Shown here: positions 13,084 to 26,261 of the stretch, piece by piece | How positions within the stretch are numbered: position 1 is the first letter of the stretch | Layout of the letters: each line of letters starts with the position of its first letter | Source: Acidobacteriota bacterium | GTDB taxonomy: Bacteria; Acidobacteriota; Vicinamibacteria; Vicinamibacterales; UBA2999 | Direction: 5' to 3' | Length of the DNA stretch: 59,005 nucleotides | Assembly: GCA_021731165.1 (NCBI GenBank) | Contig: JAKFXY010000077.1 | Span: 1-59,005 of the forward strand | Made by a program: the position numbers and the translations under genes | Notes under the pieces: generated by a model | Seen by the model: only the letters and a program-made list of their open reading frames with translations | Told to the model about the DNA's origin: nothing | Database searches by the model: none

Positions 13084-13929
13084 ATGACCGGCACGCTCTT
13101 CGTGGTCGCTACGCCCATCGGCAACCTCGAGGACATTACACTCAGAGCCCTGCGGGTTCTCAGGGAAGCTGATGTGATAGCCGCTGAAGACACGCGCCGC
13201 ACGGCCCGGCTGCTCGGGCGCCACGGGATCCAGACCCCGACTATCAGCTTTCACGAGCACAACACGCGTTCCCGCGTGCCCCAGCTTCTGACTCGCCTTG
13301 AAGCAGGTGAGAGCGTGGCGCTGGTCACCGACGCCGGGACACCGTCGATTTCCGATCCTGGCGTTGAGCTCGTGCGAGCCTGCATTGGAAAAGGCGTGGC
13401 TGTAGATTCGATTCCTGGTCCGAGCGCCCCGATTACAGCAGCTTCCCTTTCCGGGTTTCCACTTGACTCACTGACCGTGCTTGGATTTCCACCAGCCCGC
13501 GCTGCTGAACGGAAGAAATGGATGGAGGCCCTGGCGATCCTTCCCCACACGGTTTCATTTTTCGAGGCACCCCATCGAATCAGGGCAACGCTAAGTGAGG
13601 CGGCATTAATATTGGGCAATAGACAAATAATGGTGGGCCGTGAATTGACGAAAATTCACCAGGAGTTGCTTCGTGGTCCAGCTGGGGCGGTTCTCGAAGC
13701 ATTGACCAGCGCGAGAGGTGAGTTTACTGTTGTTGTCGGACCAATGATTATCGAGAGGACTTCGCCTGATGATGCCAGCGACCAAACCATACTGAACAAT
13801 TTTGGTCATATAACAGAATATTCCGCACTTGGCAGACGTGATGTTGTCCGTGAGCTTGGCAGAAAGCATAGGATGACCACCAAAGAGGTCTACGCCGCGA
13901 TCGAGAGAGCAAAAAAATCTGTTATATGA
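13084..13929 (+). CDS. rsmI: 16S rRNA 2'-O-ribose C1402 methyltransferase
   Basis: From ATG at 13084 the protein has 281 residues and starts TGTLFVVATPIGNLEDITLR, the hallmark of RsmI (tetrapyrrole-methylase fold). The conserved AEDTRRTARLL and VTDAGTPSISDPG segments follow. It methylates C1402 in the ribosomal P site. The C-terminal third (after about 13590) is much richer in A and T and carries both arms of a 17-bp inverted repeat, the second over the stop codon; the C-terminal helix region still looks like a normal RsmI end. An in-frame start at 13006 would lie in the divergent promoter region and is unlikely. Confidence 0.95.
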   Translation: MTGTLFVVATPIGNLEDITLRALRVLREADVIAAEDTRRTARLLGRHGIQTPTISFHEHNTRSRVPQLLTRLEAGESVALVTDAGTPSISDPGVELVRACIGKGVAVDSIPGPSAPITAASLSGFPLDSLTVLGFPPARAAERKKWMEALAILPHTVSFFEAPHRIRATLSEAALILGNRQIMVGRELTKIHQELLRGPAGAVLEALTSARGEFTVVVGPMIIERTSPDDASDQTILNNFGHITEYSALGRRDVVRELGRKHRMTTKEVYAAIERAKKSVI

Positions 13930-13934
13930 CCAAA
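13801..13934. repeat. 17-bp perfect inverted repeat flanking the rsmI 3' end
   Basis: TTTGGTCATATAACAGA at 13801-13817 is exactly the reverse complement of 13918-13934. The arms lie 100 bp apart; the left one is inside the rsmI frame and the right one covers its stop codon. The arms match the AT-rich motif found at 6444, 6477 and 35065. No target duplication is evident outside the arms. Confidence 0.7.
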
Positions 13935-13961
13935 TAAATTGTTGTGCCGATAAGATCTTCG

Positions 13962-15347
13962 GTGCCAGAAATCCACATTGCCGTCCTCGCTGCTGGCCAG
14001 GGCACTCGCATGAAGTCGGTTGTCCCGAAGGTCCTCCACACGATTTCCGGGCTTCCGCTCATCGAACACGTCCTCCGGACCGCCCGCTCCCTGTTGCCGG
14101 CTACCATCACGCTGATCGTCGGCCATGGTGCGGATCGAGTCAGAACAAGCCTGGCTCAACAAGTAGATCTCCGGTTTGCCCTCCAGGAGCCTCAGCTGGG
14201 CACTGCACACGCCCTCCAACAGGCCGAAGCGGCGCTCGCGGGTTGCAGCGGAACTCTGGTGTTGCTTTCGGGCGACGTACCTCTCCTGAAGGCCGCCACT
14301 CTGAGGAAGCTGGTCGATACACACCAATCCACCGGGGCGGCCGCAACGGTTGTAACGGCGGTCCTGGAGCGGCCCTACGGCTATGGCCGTATCGTCAGAC
14401 GCTTGGGGCGGATCTCGCGCATTGTGGAGGAGCGGGATGCGTCGCCGGCCCAGAGGCAAATTCAGGAGATCAATAGCGGGATTTACGCCTTCGACCTCGC
14501 GCCCCTATTCGCGTCTCTACGCGCCATTGCGTCGAAGAACGCGCAGGGGGAGTACTACCTGACCGATCTGATCGCGATTTACCGGAAGCGCGCACTTCCG
14601 GTGGAAACACTCGTGATCGACGACCCGCAGGAAATCCGCGGCATTAACAGCCGCTCAGAACTGGCGGAAGTGAGCACCCACGTGAGACAGACCAAGAACG
14701 AAGAACTAATGGCGGCGGGCGTCACCCTCATCGATCCGGCGACAACCTATATCGAAGCCGACGTCGAGATCGGTCCTGACACAGTGATACACCCCGGTGT
14801 GGTCATCGAGGGACACACCCGCATTGGTTCGGCCTGCGAAATCCAGGCGCACGTCCGCATCAGTGACTCGGAGATCGCGAACCGAGTCACGATCAACAAC
14901 TTCTGCCTCCTCGTTGGAGCGCGCGTTGCAGACGGGGCATCCGTGGGTCCATTTGCGCACATCCGACCGGACACCAGCGTCGGGGAAAACGCCAGGGTCG
15001 GAAACTTCGTGGAGCTGAAGAATACTTCGCTGGGCAGGGGCTCCAAGGCGAACCACCTCGCCTACCTGGGCGACGCGACCGTCGGCGCCAACGTGAACAT
15101 CGGCGCGGGCACGATCACCTGCAACTACGACGGTACCCAGAAGCATCAGACCATCATCGAGGACGGCGCCTTCATCGGCAGCGATACTCAGCTGATTGCA
15201 CCGGTACGGATTGGAGCCGGGGCTTACGTTGCCGCTGGTTCCTCGATTACCGGTGATGTTCCCGCCGGAGCTCTCGGCATCGCCCGTGGGCGGCAGTCGA
15301 ACATCGAAGGCTGGACGGAGCGCAGGGGCGACCGGCCCAAAGGCTAG
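13962..15347 (+). CDS. glmU: Bifunctional N-acetylglucosamine-1-phosphate uridylyltransferase/glucosamine-1-phosphate acetyltransferase
   Basis: The protein makes UDP-GlcNAc. Its N-terminal half has the pyrophosphorylase signature LAAGQGTRMKS and QLGTAHALQQAE; the C-terminal half is a left-handed beta helix of hexapeptide repeats with the acetyltransferase region NVNIGAGTITCNYDGTQKHQT. Two in-frame GTG starts are possible, 13944 and 13962; the later gives the usual short lead before the nucleotide loop and follows a TAAGAT hexamer by 5 bases. Length about 461 residues is normal. It precedes glmS (48 bp), so two hexosamine steps are linked. Confidence 0.95.
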   Translation: MPEIHIAVLAAGQGTRMKSVVPKVLHTISGLPLIEHVLRTARSLLPATITLIVGHGADRVRTSLAQQVDLRFALQEPQLGTAHALQQAEAALAGCSGTLVLLSGDVPLLKAATLRKLVDTHQSTGAAATVVTAVLERPYGYGRIVRRLGRISRIVEERDASPAQRQIQEINSGIYAFDLAPLFASLRAIASKNAQGEYYLTDLIAIYRKRALPVETLVIDDPQEIRGINSRSELAEVSTHVRQTKNEELMAAGVTLIDPATTYIEADVEIGPDTVIHPGVVIEGHTRIGSACEIQAHVRISDSEIANRVTINNFCLLVGARVADGASVGPFAHIRPDTSVGENARVGNFVELKNTSLGRGSKANHLAYLGDATVGANVNIGAGTITCNYDGTQKHQTIIEDGAFIGSDTQLIAPVRIGAGAYVAAGSSITGDVPAGALGIARGRQSNIEGWTERRGDRPKG

Positions 15348-15395
15348 GCGCGCGGGACCCTGGAACGCGAGACCCCACGCAAGGACGCTGTATCT

Positions 15396-17240
15396 ATGTG
15401 CGGAATCATCGGTTACATCGGCTCGAAACCTGTCGTCCCAGTGCTGCTGGACGGGCTGCGGCGGATGGAGTACCGCGGCTACGATTCCGCCGGCATAGCG
15501 TTAATCGGCCCTGAGGGGATCACGATCAGGCGATCAGCGGGGAAGCTCGTCAACCTCGAAAACAGCATCCGCGATGAACCGGTCAACGGCTTGTACGGAA
15601 TCGGTCACACCCGTTGGGCGACGCACGGCCGTCCGACCGAGGAGAACGCGCACCCGCACCGCGATTGCACCGGACGCATCGTCGTTGTCCATAACGGGAT
15701 CATCGAGAACTATCTCGAGCTGAAGCAGGAGCTCCAGGCACAGGGCCACAAGTTCACGACCGAAACGGACACCGAGATCGTGGCGCACTTGGTCGAGCGC
15801 GAGATGCGCGGCGACGGCCTTGAGAACGGCGTCCGCCGGGCACTGAAGCTGATGCGGGGCATGTTCGCCCTTGTGCTCGTGTCGGTGGAAGACCCGGAGA
15901 AAATTGTCGCGGTCCGTAACGGTCCGCCGCTCGTGATCGGACTGGGCCACGACGAGTTCTTCGTGGCTTCCGACATTCCCGCAATCCTGGCGCACACGCG
16001 CGACGTGGTGTTCCTCGGCGACGAGGAAATGGCCATCGTCACTCGCTCGGGCGTCGCGTTCACCGACTACGAGGGACGCGCCGTCTCGAAGACTACGCAG
16101 CGCGTGTTGTGGGATCCGATCGCCGCGGAAAAGGGCGGCCATAAGCACTTCATGCTCAAGGAGATCTATGAGCAGCCGACCGCCGCTCGCGACACGGTGA
16201 TCGGCCGGGTCTCGCTGGATCGTGGCCAAGTGTTCCTCGAAGACATCAACGTCTCCGAAGAGACGCTGCGCGCCTTGCAAAAGGTGACCATCATCGCGTG
16301 CGGTACTTCGTGGCACGCCGGACTGGTGGGGAAGTATCTAATCGAATCGCTGGCGCAATTGCCCGTGGAAGTCGATTACGGGTCCGAGTACCGGTACCGG
16401 AATCCGATCGTCGGGGCCAATGAGTTGGCGATCGTGATCACCCAGTCCGGTGAAACGGCCGACACGCTCGCGGCATTGCGCGAGGCCCGCCGGAAGGGCG
16501 CCAGCAGCGTCGCTATCTGCAACGTCGTGGGCAGCATGGCCACGCGTGAAGCCGACGGTACCGTCTACACACACGCGGGCCCAGAGATCGGCGTGGCTTC
16601 GACCAAGGCCTTCACGTCACAGCTCGTGGCGCTACAGCTCATCGCACTCTACATGGCCCAGGTGCGCGGCACGCTCCCCGCTCTTGCAATCCGGAATCAC
16701 ATCGAGGAGCTCCTCCGGCTTCCGCAGATTCTGGAGCAGGCGCTTAAAGCGTCGGCACCGATGGAGAAGGTAGCCGAACGGTTCTACAACCGCACGGATT
16801 TCCTCTTCCTCGGCCGCGGTATCAATTACCCGATCGCGCTCGAAGGAGCGCTCAAGCTGAAGGAAATCTCCTACATCCATGCCGAGGGCTATCCTGCTGG
16901 AGAGATGAAGCACGGGCCAATCGCACTCATCGACGAGCGCATGCCGGTCGTGGCCGTCGCACCCGACGATCACGTCTTCGAGAAGATGATCGGGAACGTC
17001 CAGGAAGCCAAAGCACGCGGCGGGTCGGTCATCGCCGTGACTACCGAAGGCGATTCGCGCATGGCCGGGGTTCTTGACGCCGCCAGGGACGTCATGTTGC
17101 CGATGCCAGTGACCACCGCGCTGCTCACACCGATCGTGATGACGATTCCGTTGCAGTTGCTCGCATACCACATCGCCGTCCGGCGCGGATGCGACGTAGA
17201 CCAGCCACGCAATCTGGCAAAGAGTGTGACGGTCGAGTAG
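15396..17240 (+). CDS. glmS: Glutamine--fructose-6-phosphate aminotransferase (isomerizing)
   Basis: The 614-residue enzyme converts fructose-6-P and glutamine to glucosamine-6-P, the first step towards UDP-GlcNAc. The N-terminal glutaminase domain begins MCGIIGYIG with catalytic Cys2, and contains [19 protein letters not shown]. Two SIS domains follow (ACGTSWHAG near 305 and [19 protein letters not shown] near 470), and the end AKSVTVE is characteristic. An AAGGA sequence lies 10 bases before the ATG. No glmS ribozyme is seen in the short gap to glmU. It follows glmU and precedes pcrA by 25 bp. Confidence 0.97.
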   Translation: MCGIIGYIGSKPVVPVLLDGLRRMEYRGYDSAGIALIGPEGITIRRSAGKLVNLENSIRDEPVNGLYGIGHTRWATHGRPTEENAHPHRDCTGRIVVVHNGIIENYLELKQELQAQGHKFTTETDTEIVAHLVEREMRGDGLENGVRRALKLMRGMFALVLVSVEDPEKIVAVRNGPPLVIGLGHDEFFVASDIPAILAHTRDVVFLGDEEMAIVTRSGVAFTDYEGRAVSKTTQRVLWDPIAAEKGGHKHFMLKEIYEQPTAARDTVIGRVSLDRGQVFLEDINVSEETLRALQKVTIIACGTSWHAGLVGKYLIESLAQLPVEVDYGSEYRYRNPIVGANELAIVITQSGETADTLAALREARRKGASSVAICNVVGSMATREADGTVYTHAGPEIGVASTKAFTSQLVALQLIALYMAQVRGTLPALAIRNHIEELLRLPQILEQALKASAPMEKVAERFYNRTDFLFLGRGINYPIALEGALKLKEISYIHAEGYPAGEMKHGPIALIDERMPVVAVAPDDHVFEKMIGNVQEAKARGGSVIAVTTEGDSRMAGVLDAARDVMLPMPVTTALLTPIVMTIPLQLLAYHIAVRRGCDVDQPRNLAKSVTVE

Positions 17241-17265
17241 CGCGCGCGCAGCGTAAGATAGAGGC

Positions 17266-19533
17266 TTGGATCTCCTCTCGAGCCTCAACCCTGAACAGCA
17301 AGAGGCCGTCCTGCACACGGAGGGGCCCCTCCTGATTCTTGCCGGTGCCGGCTCCGGGAAGACCCGGGTCATCGCCCACCGCATCGCTCATCTTGTCAGC
17401 AGCGGCATCGCCGATGCCGATCGCGTGCTCGCCGTCACCTTCACGAACAAGGCAGCGGGGGAGATGCGGACACGCGTCGAGACGCTGCTCGGCATCGATT
17501 GCCGGAAGATGTGGATCTCGACCTTCCACGCCCTGTGCGCGAGGCTGCTGCGACGCGAGGCCTCGCTCATCGGCCTCTCGCGCGATTTCGTGATTTACGA
17601 CTCCACGGATCAGCTCACGGTAATGAAGCAGGCGCTGCGCCAGATCGGGATGGACGACAGCTCTCTGCAACCGCGCCAGGTGTTGTCGCGCATCAGCCAT
17701 GCCAAGAACCGCATGGAGGGCGCTGAGTCGTTCACCCTGAGTTCCTGGAACCCGCGCGAAGAACAGATTGGCAAGTTGTTCGCGCTGTATGTCAATGCAC
17801 TGAAGGAAGCCAACGCGCTCGACTTCGATGACCTGCTCCTACGAACCGTGGAGCTCTTCGAAAAGTCGGAATCGGTGCGAGAGCGCTATAGCGAGAAATT
17901 CCAGTTCCTGATGGTGGATGAGTACCAGGACACCAACCGGCCCCAGTACCTTCTAATCCAACGGCTGGCCGCGAAACGCAGGAACCTGTGCGTCGTGGGG
18001 GATCCGGACCAATCGATATACAAGTGGCGCGGCGCCGACCTCAAGAACATCCTTGATTTCGAGCACGACTTTCCCGAGGCGCTCATCGTGCGCCTTGAAC
18101 GAAACTACCGATCCACGCAGGTGATCCTCGACGCAGCCTCGGCGGTCATCGCGCAAAACCGCAATCGCAAGGAAAAGCGCTTGTACACCGATCGCAGGGG
18201 CGGTGCAAAGGTGCTCCTGTACCGCGCCGGCGACGATCTGGACGAGGCCGAATTCATCGCACGAACCGCGCGAGCGGCACTTCACGACGACGCGGAGAAC
18301 ACTGTGGCCGTCTTGTACCGGACAAACGCCCAGTCACGGACCGTTGAGGATGCCCTCCGCCGCTCTGGCATGGCCTACCGGATTATCGGCGGCGTCAGGT
18401 TCTACGAGCGAAAGGAGATCAAGGACGCGCTGGCTTACTTGAAGCTCGTCCTGAGCCCACACGACGATGTGAGCCTGAGGCGAGTCATCAACGTACCGGC
18501 GCGCGGCATCGGCAAGGGCGTGATGGAGTCGATCGAGGCGGTCCAGCTGACAGACGGTTCCAGCGCACCGCCGCTGCTCGCGGGTCTTCACCCGGTCGCG
18601 GCGAACAACTCACTGTGGGCCAGGGTCGTCGAGGCGGCGGACCGGCGACTGCTGGCGCCGCGCGCCAACGCCTCCCTTGTCGCCTTCCGGGACCTCTTGA
18701 CGCACCTCACGGCGATGGCCTCCAGGGAGCCAGTGTCGGTCATTCTCGGGAAGGTCCTGGACCAGAGCGGGTACCTACAGGACCTCAGGGAGGAGCGAAG
18801 CGAGGAGGCTGAGGCACGCGTCGAAAACCTGGCCGAGCTTGTGTCGGCGGCGCGGGAATACGAGACGCGGAGTCCTGAGCCGTCACTCGGTGGATTCGTC
18901 GATCAGCTGTCTTTGCTATCGGACGCTGACGAGGAAGCCGGGTCCAGGGATGCTCGCGTGCTGATGATGACCCTTCACAGCGCCAAGGGGCTCGAATTTC
19001 CGGTGGTCATGATCAGCGGTCTGGAAGAAGGGCTGTTCCCCCATTCACGCTCGAGCGAGGACGAAGCCGAGCTCGAGGAGGAACGGCGCCTCTGCTACGT
19101 CGGGATCACCCGCGCACAGCGACGTCTCGTGCTCAGCTCCGCGGCACGCCGGCGAGTGTTCGGCGAGTACCAGGCAAGCGAGGCGTCACGATTCATCAAC
19201 GAGATTCCCGCTGAGCTCGTGGAGGAAATCCCGTCCACGTTTGCGTCCGCATATCCGTCCTCGTTCGGCCAGTTCCGCCAGAACCCCAATGGCAGGGGAG
19301 GCAGTTATCGCGGCAAGGTGCGCGAGGCATCGCCGGCTTACTCGTACGAGGACGAAGATCAGTCAGTCGCGTCTGGGCTCCGGCCAGGGTCGCGAGTCAG
19401 GCATCCGCAGTTCGGCGTCGGAACGGTGCTCAGCGTGGAACCGCTCGACGATGACACGAAGCTGGTGGTTCGCTTCACATCGGCGGGGCAGAAGACGCTT
19501 CGCGCGAAGTTCGCGAAGCTGGAAGTGGCGTAG
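17266..19533 (+). CDS. pcrA: ATP-dependent DNA helicase PcrA/UvrD
   Basis: A 755-residue superfamily 1A helicase: Walker A AGAGSGKTRV (about residues 24-33), motif Ia TFTNKAAGEM, motif II VDEYQDTN, motif III VVGDPDQSIYKWRGAD, motif IV ERNYRST, motif V TLHSAKGLEFPVV, motif VI VGITRAQRRL. The C-terminal Tudor-like segment RVRHPQFGVGTVLSVE is typical of PcrA/UvrD and binds RNA polymerase in studied homologues. It acts in repair and in clearing replication conflicts. TTG at 17266 is used as the start; a TAAGAT hexamer ends 6 bases before it. It is convergent with gyrA (24 bp). Confidence 0.95.
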   Translation: MDLLSSLNPEQQEAVLHTEGPLLILAGAGSGKTRVIAHRIAHLVSSGIADADRVLAVTFTNKAAGEMRTRVETLLGIDCRKMWISTFHALCARLLRREASLIGLSRDFVIYDSTDQLTVMKQALRQIGMDDSSLQPRQVLSRISHAKNRMEGAESFTLSSWNPREEQIGKLFALYVNALKEANALDFDDLLLRTVELFEKSESVRERYSEKFQFLMVDEYQDTNRPQYLLIQRLAAKRRNLCVVGDPDQSIYKWRGADLKNILDFEHDFPEALIVRLERNYRSTQVILDAASAVIAQNRNRKEKRLYTDRRGGAKVLLYRAGDDLDEAEFIARTARAALHDDAENTVAVLYRTNAQSRTVEDALRRSGMAYRIIGGVRFYERKEIKDALAYLKLVLSPHDDVSLRRVINVPARGIGKGVMESIEAVQLTDGSSAPPLLAGLHPVAANNSLWARVVEAADRRLLAPRANASLVAFRDLLTHLTAMASREPVSVILGKVLDQSGYLQDLREERSEEAEARVENLAELVSAAREYETRSPEPSLGGFVDQLSLLSDADEEAGSRDARVLMMTLHSAKGLEFPVVMISGLEEGLFPHSRSSEDEAELEEERRLCYVGITRAQRRLVLSSAARRRVFGEYQASEASRFINEIPAELVEEIPSTFASAYPSSFGQFRQNPNGRGGSYRGKVREASPAYSYEDEDQSVASGLRPGSRVRHPQFGVGTVLSVEPLDDDTKLVVRFTSAGQKTLRAKFAKLEVA

Positions 19534-19557
19534 TCGTATCGCCGCCGCCAGAATGCC

Positions 19558-22092
19558 CTAGGAGTCCCCTCCCTCCGGCTCGATCTTCTGATCGGTCTGC
19601 GCGGCCGAGCTGTCATCAATCCTCCCGACAGCGTCTTCTTCTTGTTCCGCGAGGCGCGCGATGGACACCGCGCGGTCGTCGCCTTCGATGTCGATCATCT
19701 TCACTCCTTGAGTGGAGCGGCCAATCGTCCGGACGTCTCGCGCCGCCATCCGCAGCGTTTTGCCTTGCTGCGTAATCAGCATCAGCTCGTCCTCGTCGGC
19801 AACCTGCAAGATGCCGACGACCTTACCGTTTCGTTCGGATGTCTGAATGTTGATGATCCCGATGCCACCACGTGTTTGCACCCGGTACTCGTCCAATCCG
19901 GTCCGCTTGCCGTAACCCTGCTCCGTCACTGACAGGATCGTGCCTCCCGGCTTCAGCACCTCCATCGCGACGACCGTGTCACCGTCACGCAACGAGATCC
20001 CGCGAACTCCGTAGGCCGTGCGGCCCATCGCCCTCACATCGGATTCCGCGAACCGGATTGACATGCCGTCGCTCGTGCCAATGAACACCTCGGACGTCCC
20101 ATCGGAGACCTGCACCGCCATCACGGCGTCGCCGGCTTCGATGCCCATCGCGATAATGCCGCCCGCGCGCGGGTTGCTGAACGCGGCCAGTTCGGTCTTC
20201 TTCACGACGCCATGACGGCTCCCCATGACAACGAACCTGTCCGCCTCGAACTCCTTGACAGCGATCATCGACGCGATGCGCTCGCCCTCTTCCATCGAGA
20301 CGAGGTTCGCGATGGCCTTGCCGCGGCCATCCGGCCCGACATCAGGGACCTCATGCACCTTCAGCCAGTAGACGCGCCCTCGGTCGGAGAAGATCATGAT
20401 GTAGGCGTGCGTAGACGCCACGAAGAGGTGGCTGACAAAGTCCTCCTCGCGCGTGCGCATGCCGAGGCGCCCCTTGCCCCCTCGCCGCTGGCTGCGGTAG
20501 CTCGTGATGGCGGTGCGCTTGATGTAGCCGGTATGGCTCACGGTGATCGCCATGTCTTCCTCGGCGATCAGATCCTCGATCCTGAACTCGCCCTCTTCCG
20601 GCAGGATCTGCGTGCGGCGCTCGTCGCCGTATTTCGCTTGGATTCGACGCAGCTCATCGATGATGATCTGCATCAGGAGCCGGTCGCTCGAGAGAATCGC
20701 GAGCAGCCGCTCGATCACCTTCAAGAGCTCCGCAAGCTCATCGAGGATCTTCTGGCGCTCCAGGCCAGTGAGCCTCTGGAGCTGCATGTCAAGAATCGCC
20801 TGGGCCTGGAGCTGACTCAAGCGAAACTGCGTCATCAGCCCGTCGCGGGCCTCACCCGGATTCTTCGCCGCGCGGATCAGTGCGATCACCGCGTCGATGT
20901 GGTCGAGGGCGATCTTGAGCCCTTCGAGAATGTGGCGGCGAGCCTCGGCCTTCCGCAGTTCGAAGTCAGTCCGCCGACGCACAACCTCGCGCCTGAACTC
21001 GACGAAGTTGTCGATGAGCTCGACCAGGGGTAGTACTTTCGGCCGACCACCGACAATCGCCAGCATGATGATGCCGAAGCTCGTCTGCAGTTGCGTGTGC
21101 TTGTACAGGTTGTTCAGCACGACGTCTCCGACCTCGCCGCGCTTGAGATCGACGACGATGCGCATGCCGTCGCGGTCAGACTCGTCGCGGAGGTCAGAGA
21201 TTCCCTCAAGGGTCTTCTCCCGCACAAGATCGGCGATGTGCTCAATCAACCGCTTCTTGTTGACCTGGTACGGGATCGCGTTGATCACGATCGACTGGCG
21301 GTCGCCCTTCTTTGCAACCTCTATCTCGGCACTGGCTCGCATCAGGACTGAGCCGCGACCTGTCAGCAGTGCTTGGCGAATGCCGTGGCTGCCAACGATG
21401 TATCCGCCAGTCGGGAAATCCGGTCCCTTGACCAGCTCCAGCAGCTTCCGTTGCTTCTCGGCGATCGTCGGCGGGATGTCTCCGAATCCACTCTCGATCG
21501 TCCACACGGCTGCGTCGATGACCTCCCGCATGTTGTGCGGCGGAATGTTCGTGGCCATGCCGACGGCAATTCCGGTCGAACCGTTCACGAGCAGGTTCGG
21601 GAACGGGGAAGGGAGCACCGAAGGCTCTTCGGTCGTTTCGTCGTAGTTTGGGACGAAGTCAACGGTCTCCTTATCGAGGTCCGCCATCATCTCGTCGGCG
21701 AGAGCTTTCAGTCTGGCCTCGGTGTACCGCATTGCCGCGGGCGGGTCGCCGTCGATTGAACCGAAATTCCCTTGTCCGTCCGTGAGCAGGTAGCGCAGGT
21801 TGAAGTCTTGTGCCATGCGGACGAGAGTGTCGTAGATGGAGGCGTCGCCATGCGGATGGAAGTTGCCCATCACCTCGCCGACGATCTTCGCGCACTTGCG
21901 GTACCCCCGCGTCGATGACAGCCCCATGTTCTTCATGCCGTAGAGCACACGGCGGTGGGCGGGCTTGAGGCCGTCGCGGATGTCAGGGAGGGCGCGCCCA
22001 ATGATTACGCTCATCGCGTAATCCATGTACGAGCGCTTCATCTCGTCTTCGATATCGACGGGAATGTGGTTGTGCGGGGTCGGTGTGGTCAT
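19558..22092 (-). CDS. gyrA: DNA gyrase subunit A
   Basis: The 844-residue subunit cleaves and rejoins DNA in negative supercoiling. Catalytic Tyr123 lies in AAMRYTEARL. The quinolone-determining region reads HPHGDASIYD, with Ala84 where E. coli GyrA has Ser83; Asp88 is kept. The C-terminal beta-pinwheel domain carries the GyrA box QRRGGKG (near residue 540), which separates gyrase from topoisomerase IV. It lies 140 bp behind gyrB on the same strand and is convergent with pcrA. Confidence 0.97.
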   Translation of the reverse strand: MTTPTPHNHIPVDIEDEMKRSYMDYAMSVIIGRALPDIRDGLKPAHRRVLYGMKNMGLSSTRGYRKCAKIVGEVMGNFHPHGDASIYDTLVRMAQDFNLRYLLTDGQGNFGSIDGDPPAAMRYTEARLKALADEMMADLDKETVDFVPNYDETTEEPSVLPSPFPNLLVNGSTGIAVGMATNIPPHNMREVIDAAVWTIESGFGDIPPTIAEKQRKLLELVKGPDFPTGGYIVGSHGIRQALLTGRGSVLMRASAEIEVAKKGDRQSIVINAIPYQVNKKRLIEHIADLVREKTLEGISDLRDESDRDGMRIVVDLKRGEVGDVVLNNLYKHTQLQTSFGIIMLAIVGGRPKVLPLVELIDNFVEFRREVVRRRTDFELRKAEARRHILEGLKIALDHIDAVIALIRAAKNPGEARDGLMTQFRLSQLQAQAILDMQLQRLTGLERQKILDELAELLKVIERLLAILSSDRLLMQIIIDELRRIQAKYGDERRTQILPEEGEFRIEDLIAEEDMAITVSHTGYIKRTAITSYRSQRRGGKGRLGMRTREEDFVSHLFVASTHAYIMIFSDRGRVYWLKVHEVPDVGPDGRGKAIANLVSMEEGERIASMIAVKEFEADRFVVMGSRHGVVKKTELAAFSNPRAGGIIAMGIEAGDAVMAVQVSDGTSEVFIGTSDGMSIRFAESDVRAMGRTAYGVRGISLRDGDTVVAMEVLKPGGTILSVTEQGYGKRTGLDEYRVQTRGGIGIINIQTSERNGKVVGILQVADEDELMLITQQGKTLRMAARDVRTIGRSTQGVKMIDIEGDDRAVSIARLAEQEEDAVGRIDDSSAAQTDQKIEPEGGDS

Positions 22093-22232
22093 GGATGTCT
22101 TCGCGGACAGCTGAGGGTGTCCGTCTACCGGTGTTGTCTTACCGGTCCTGGTTCAAGGGTCAGCCCTTCCGAATCGTGGTCCTCGCTGCGGAAGACATGG
22201 AGGCGTCTGGGCAGGCGTCAACGACGCCCGTC

Positions 22233-25992
<3,760 letters not shown>

Positions 25993-26261
25993 AGGCGTGC
26001 TGCTGACCTCGGCGGCGGCGCGGTGTCCGCTGTAGAAGATCCTCTTAAATTAGAGGAGAGAAGAGATACCAAATTATAAGAGAAGAAGAAGGTGTTGTGC
26101 AAAAGAGGTCTCGTGCCCACTAATCCTTGACTATCAGTTATTTACGGTGTGGATATTTTCGCGGAATCACCCCGTTGCGCTGGTGTGCGATCTGTGTGGA
26201 TTACAGCTCGCGGAGAAGGTCCACAGCCACACACAGACCACCACTGTGGACCGTCGCGGAT
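25993..26261. other. oriC: Probable replication origin (oriC) between dnaA and dnaN
   Basis: The 269-bp gap between dnaA and dnaN holds an AT- and purine-rich stretch (26041-26100, e.g. AAATTATAAGAGAAGAAG), a candidate unwinding element and DnaA-trio region. DnaA-box-like sites include TGTGGATAT (26148-26156) and TGTGGATTA (26195-26203), each one mismatch from TTATCCACA on the other strand. A 9-bp inverted repeat GGTCCACAG/CTGTGGACC (26218-26226 and 26244-26252) follows beside the dnaA stop. Gene order dnaA-dnaN and genes running away on both sides support an origin. The exact unwinding site is inferred. Confidence 0.65.
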
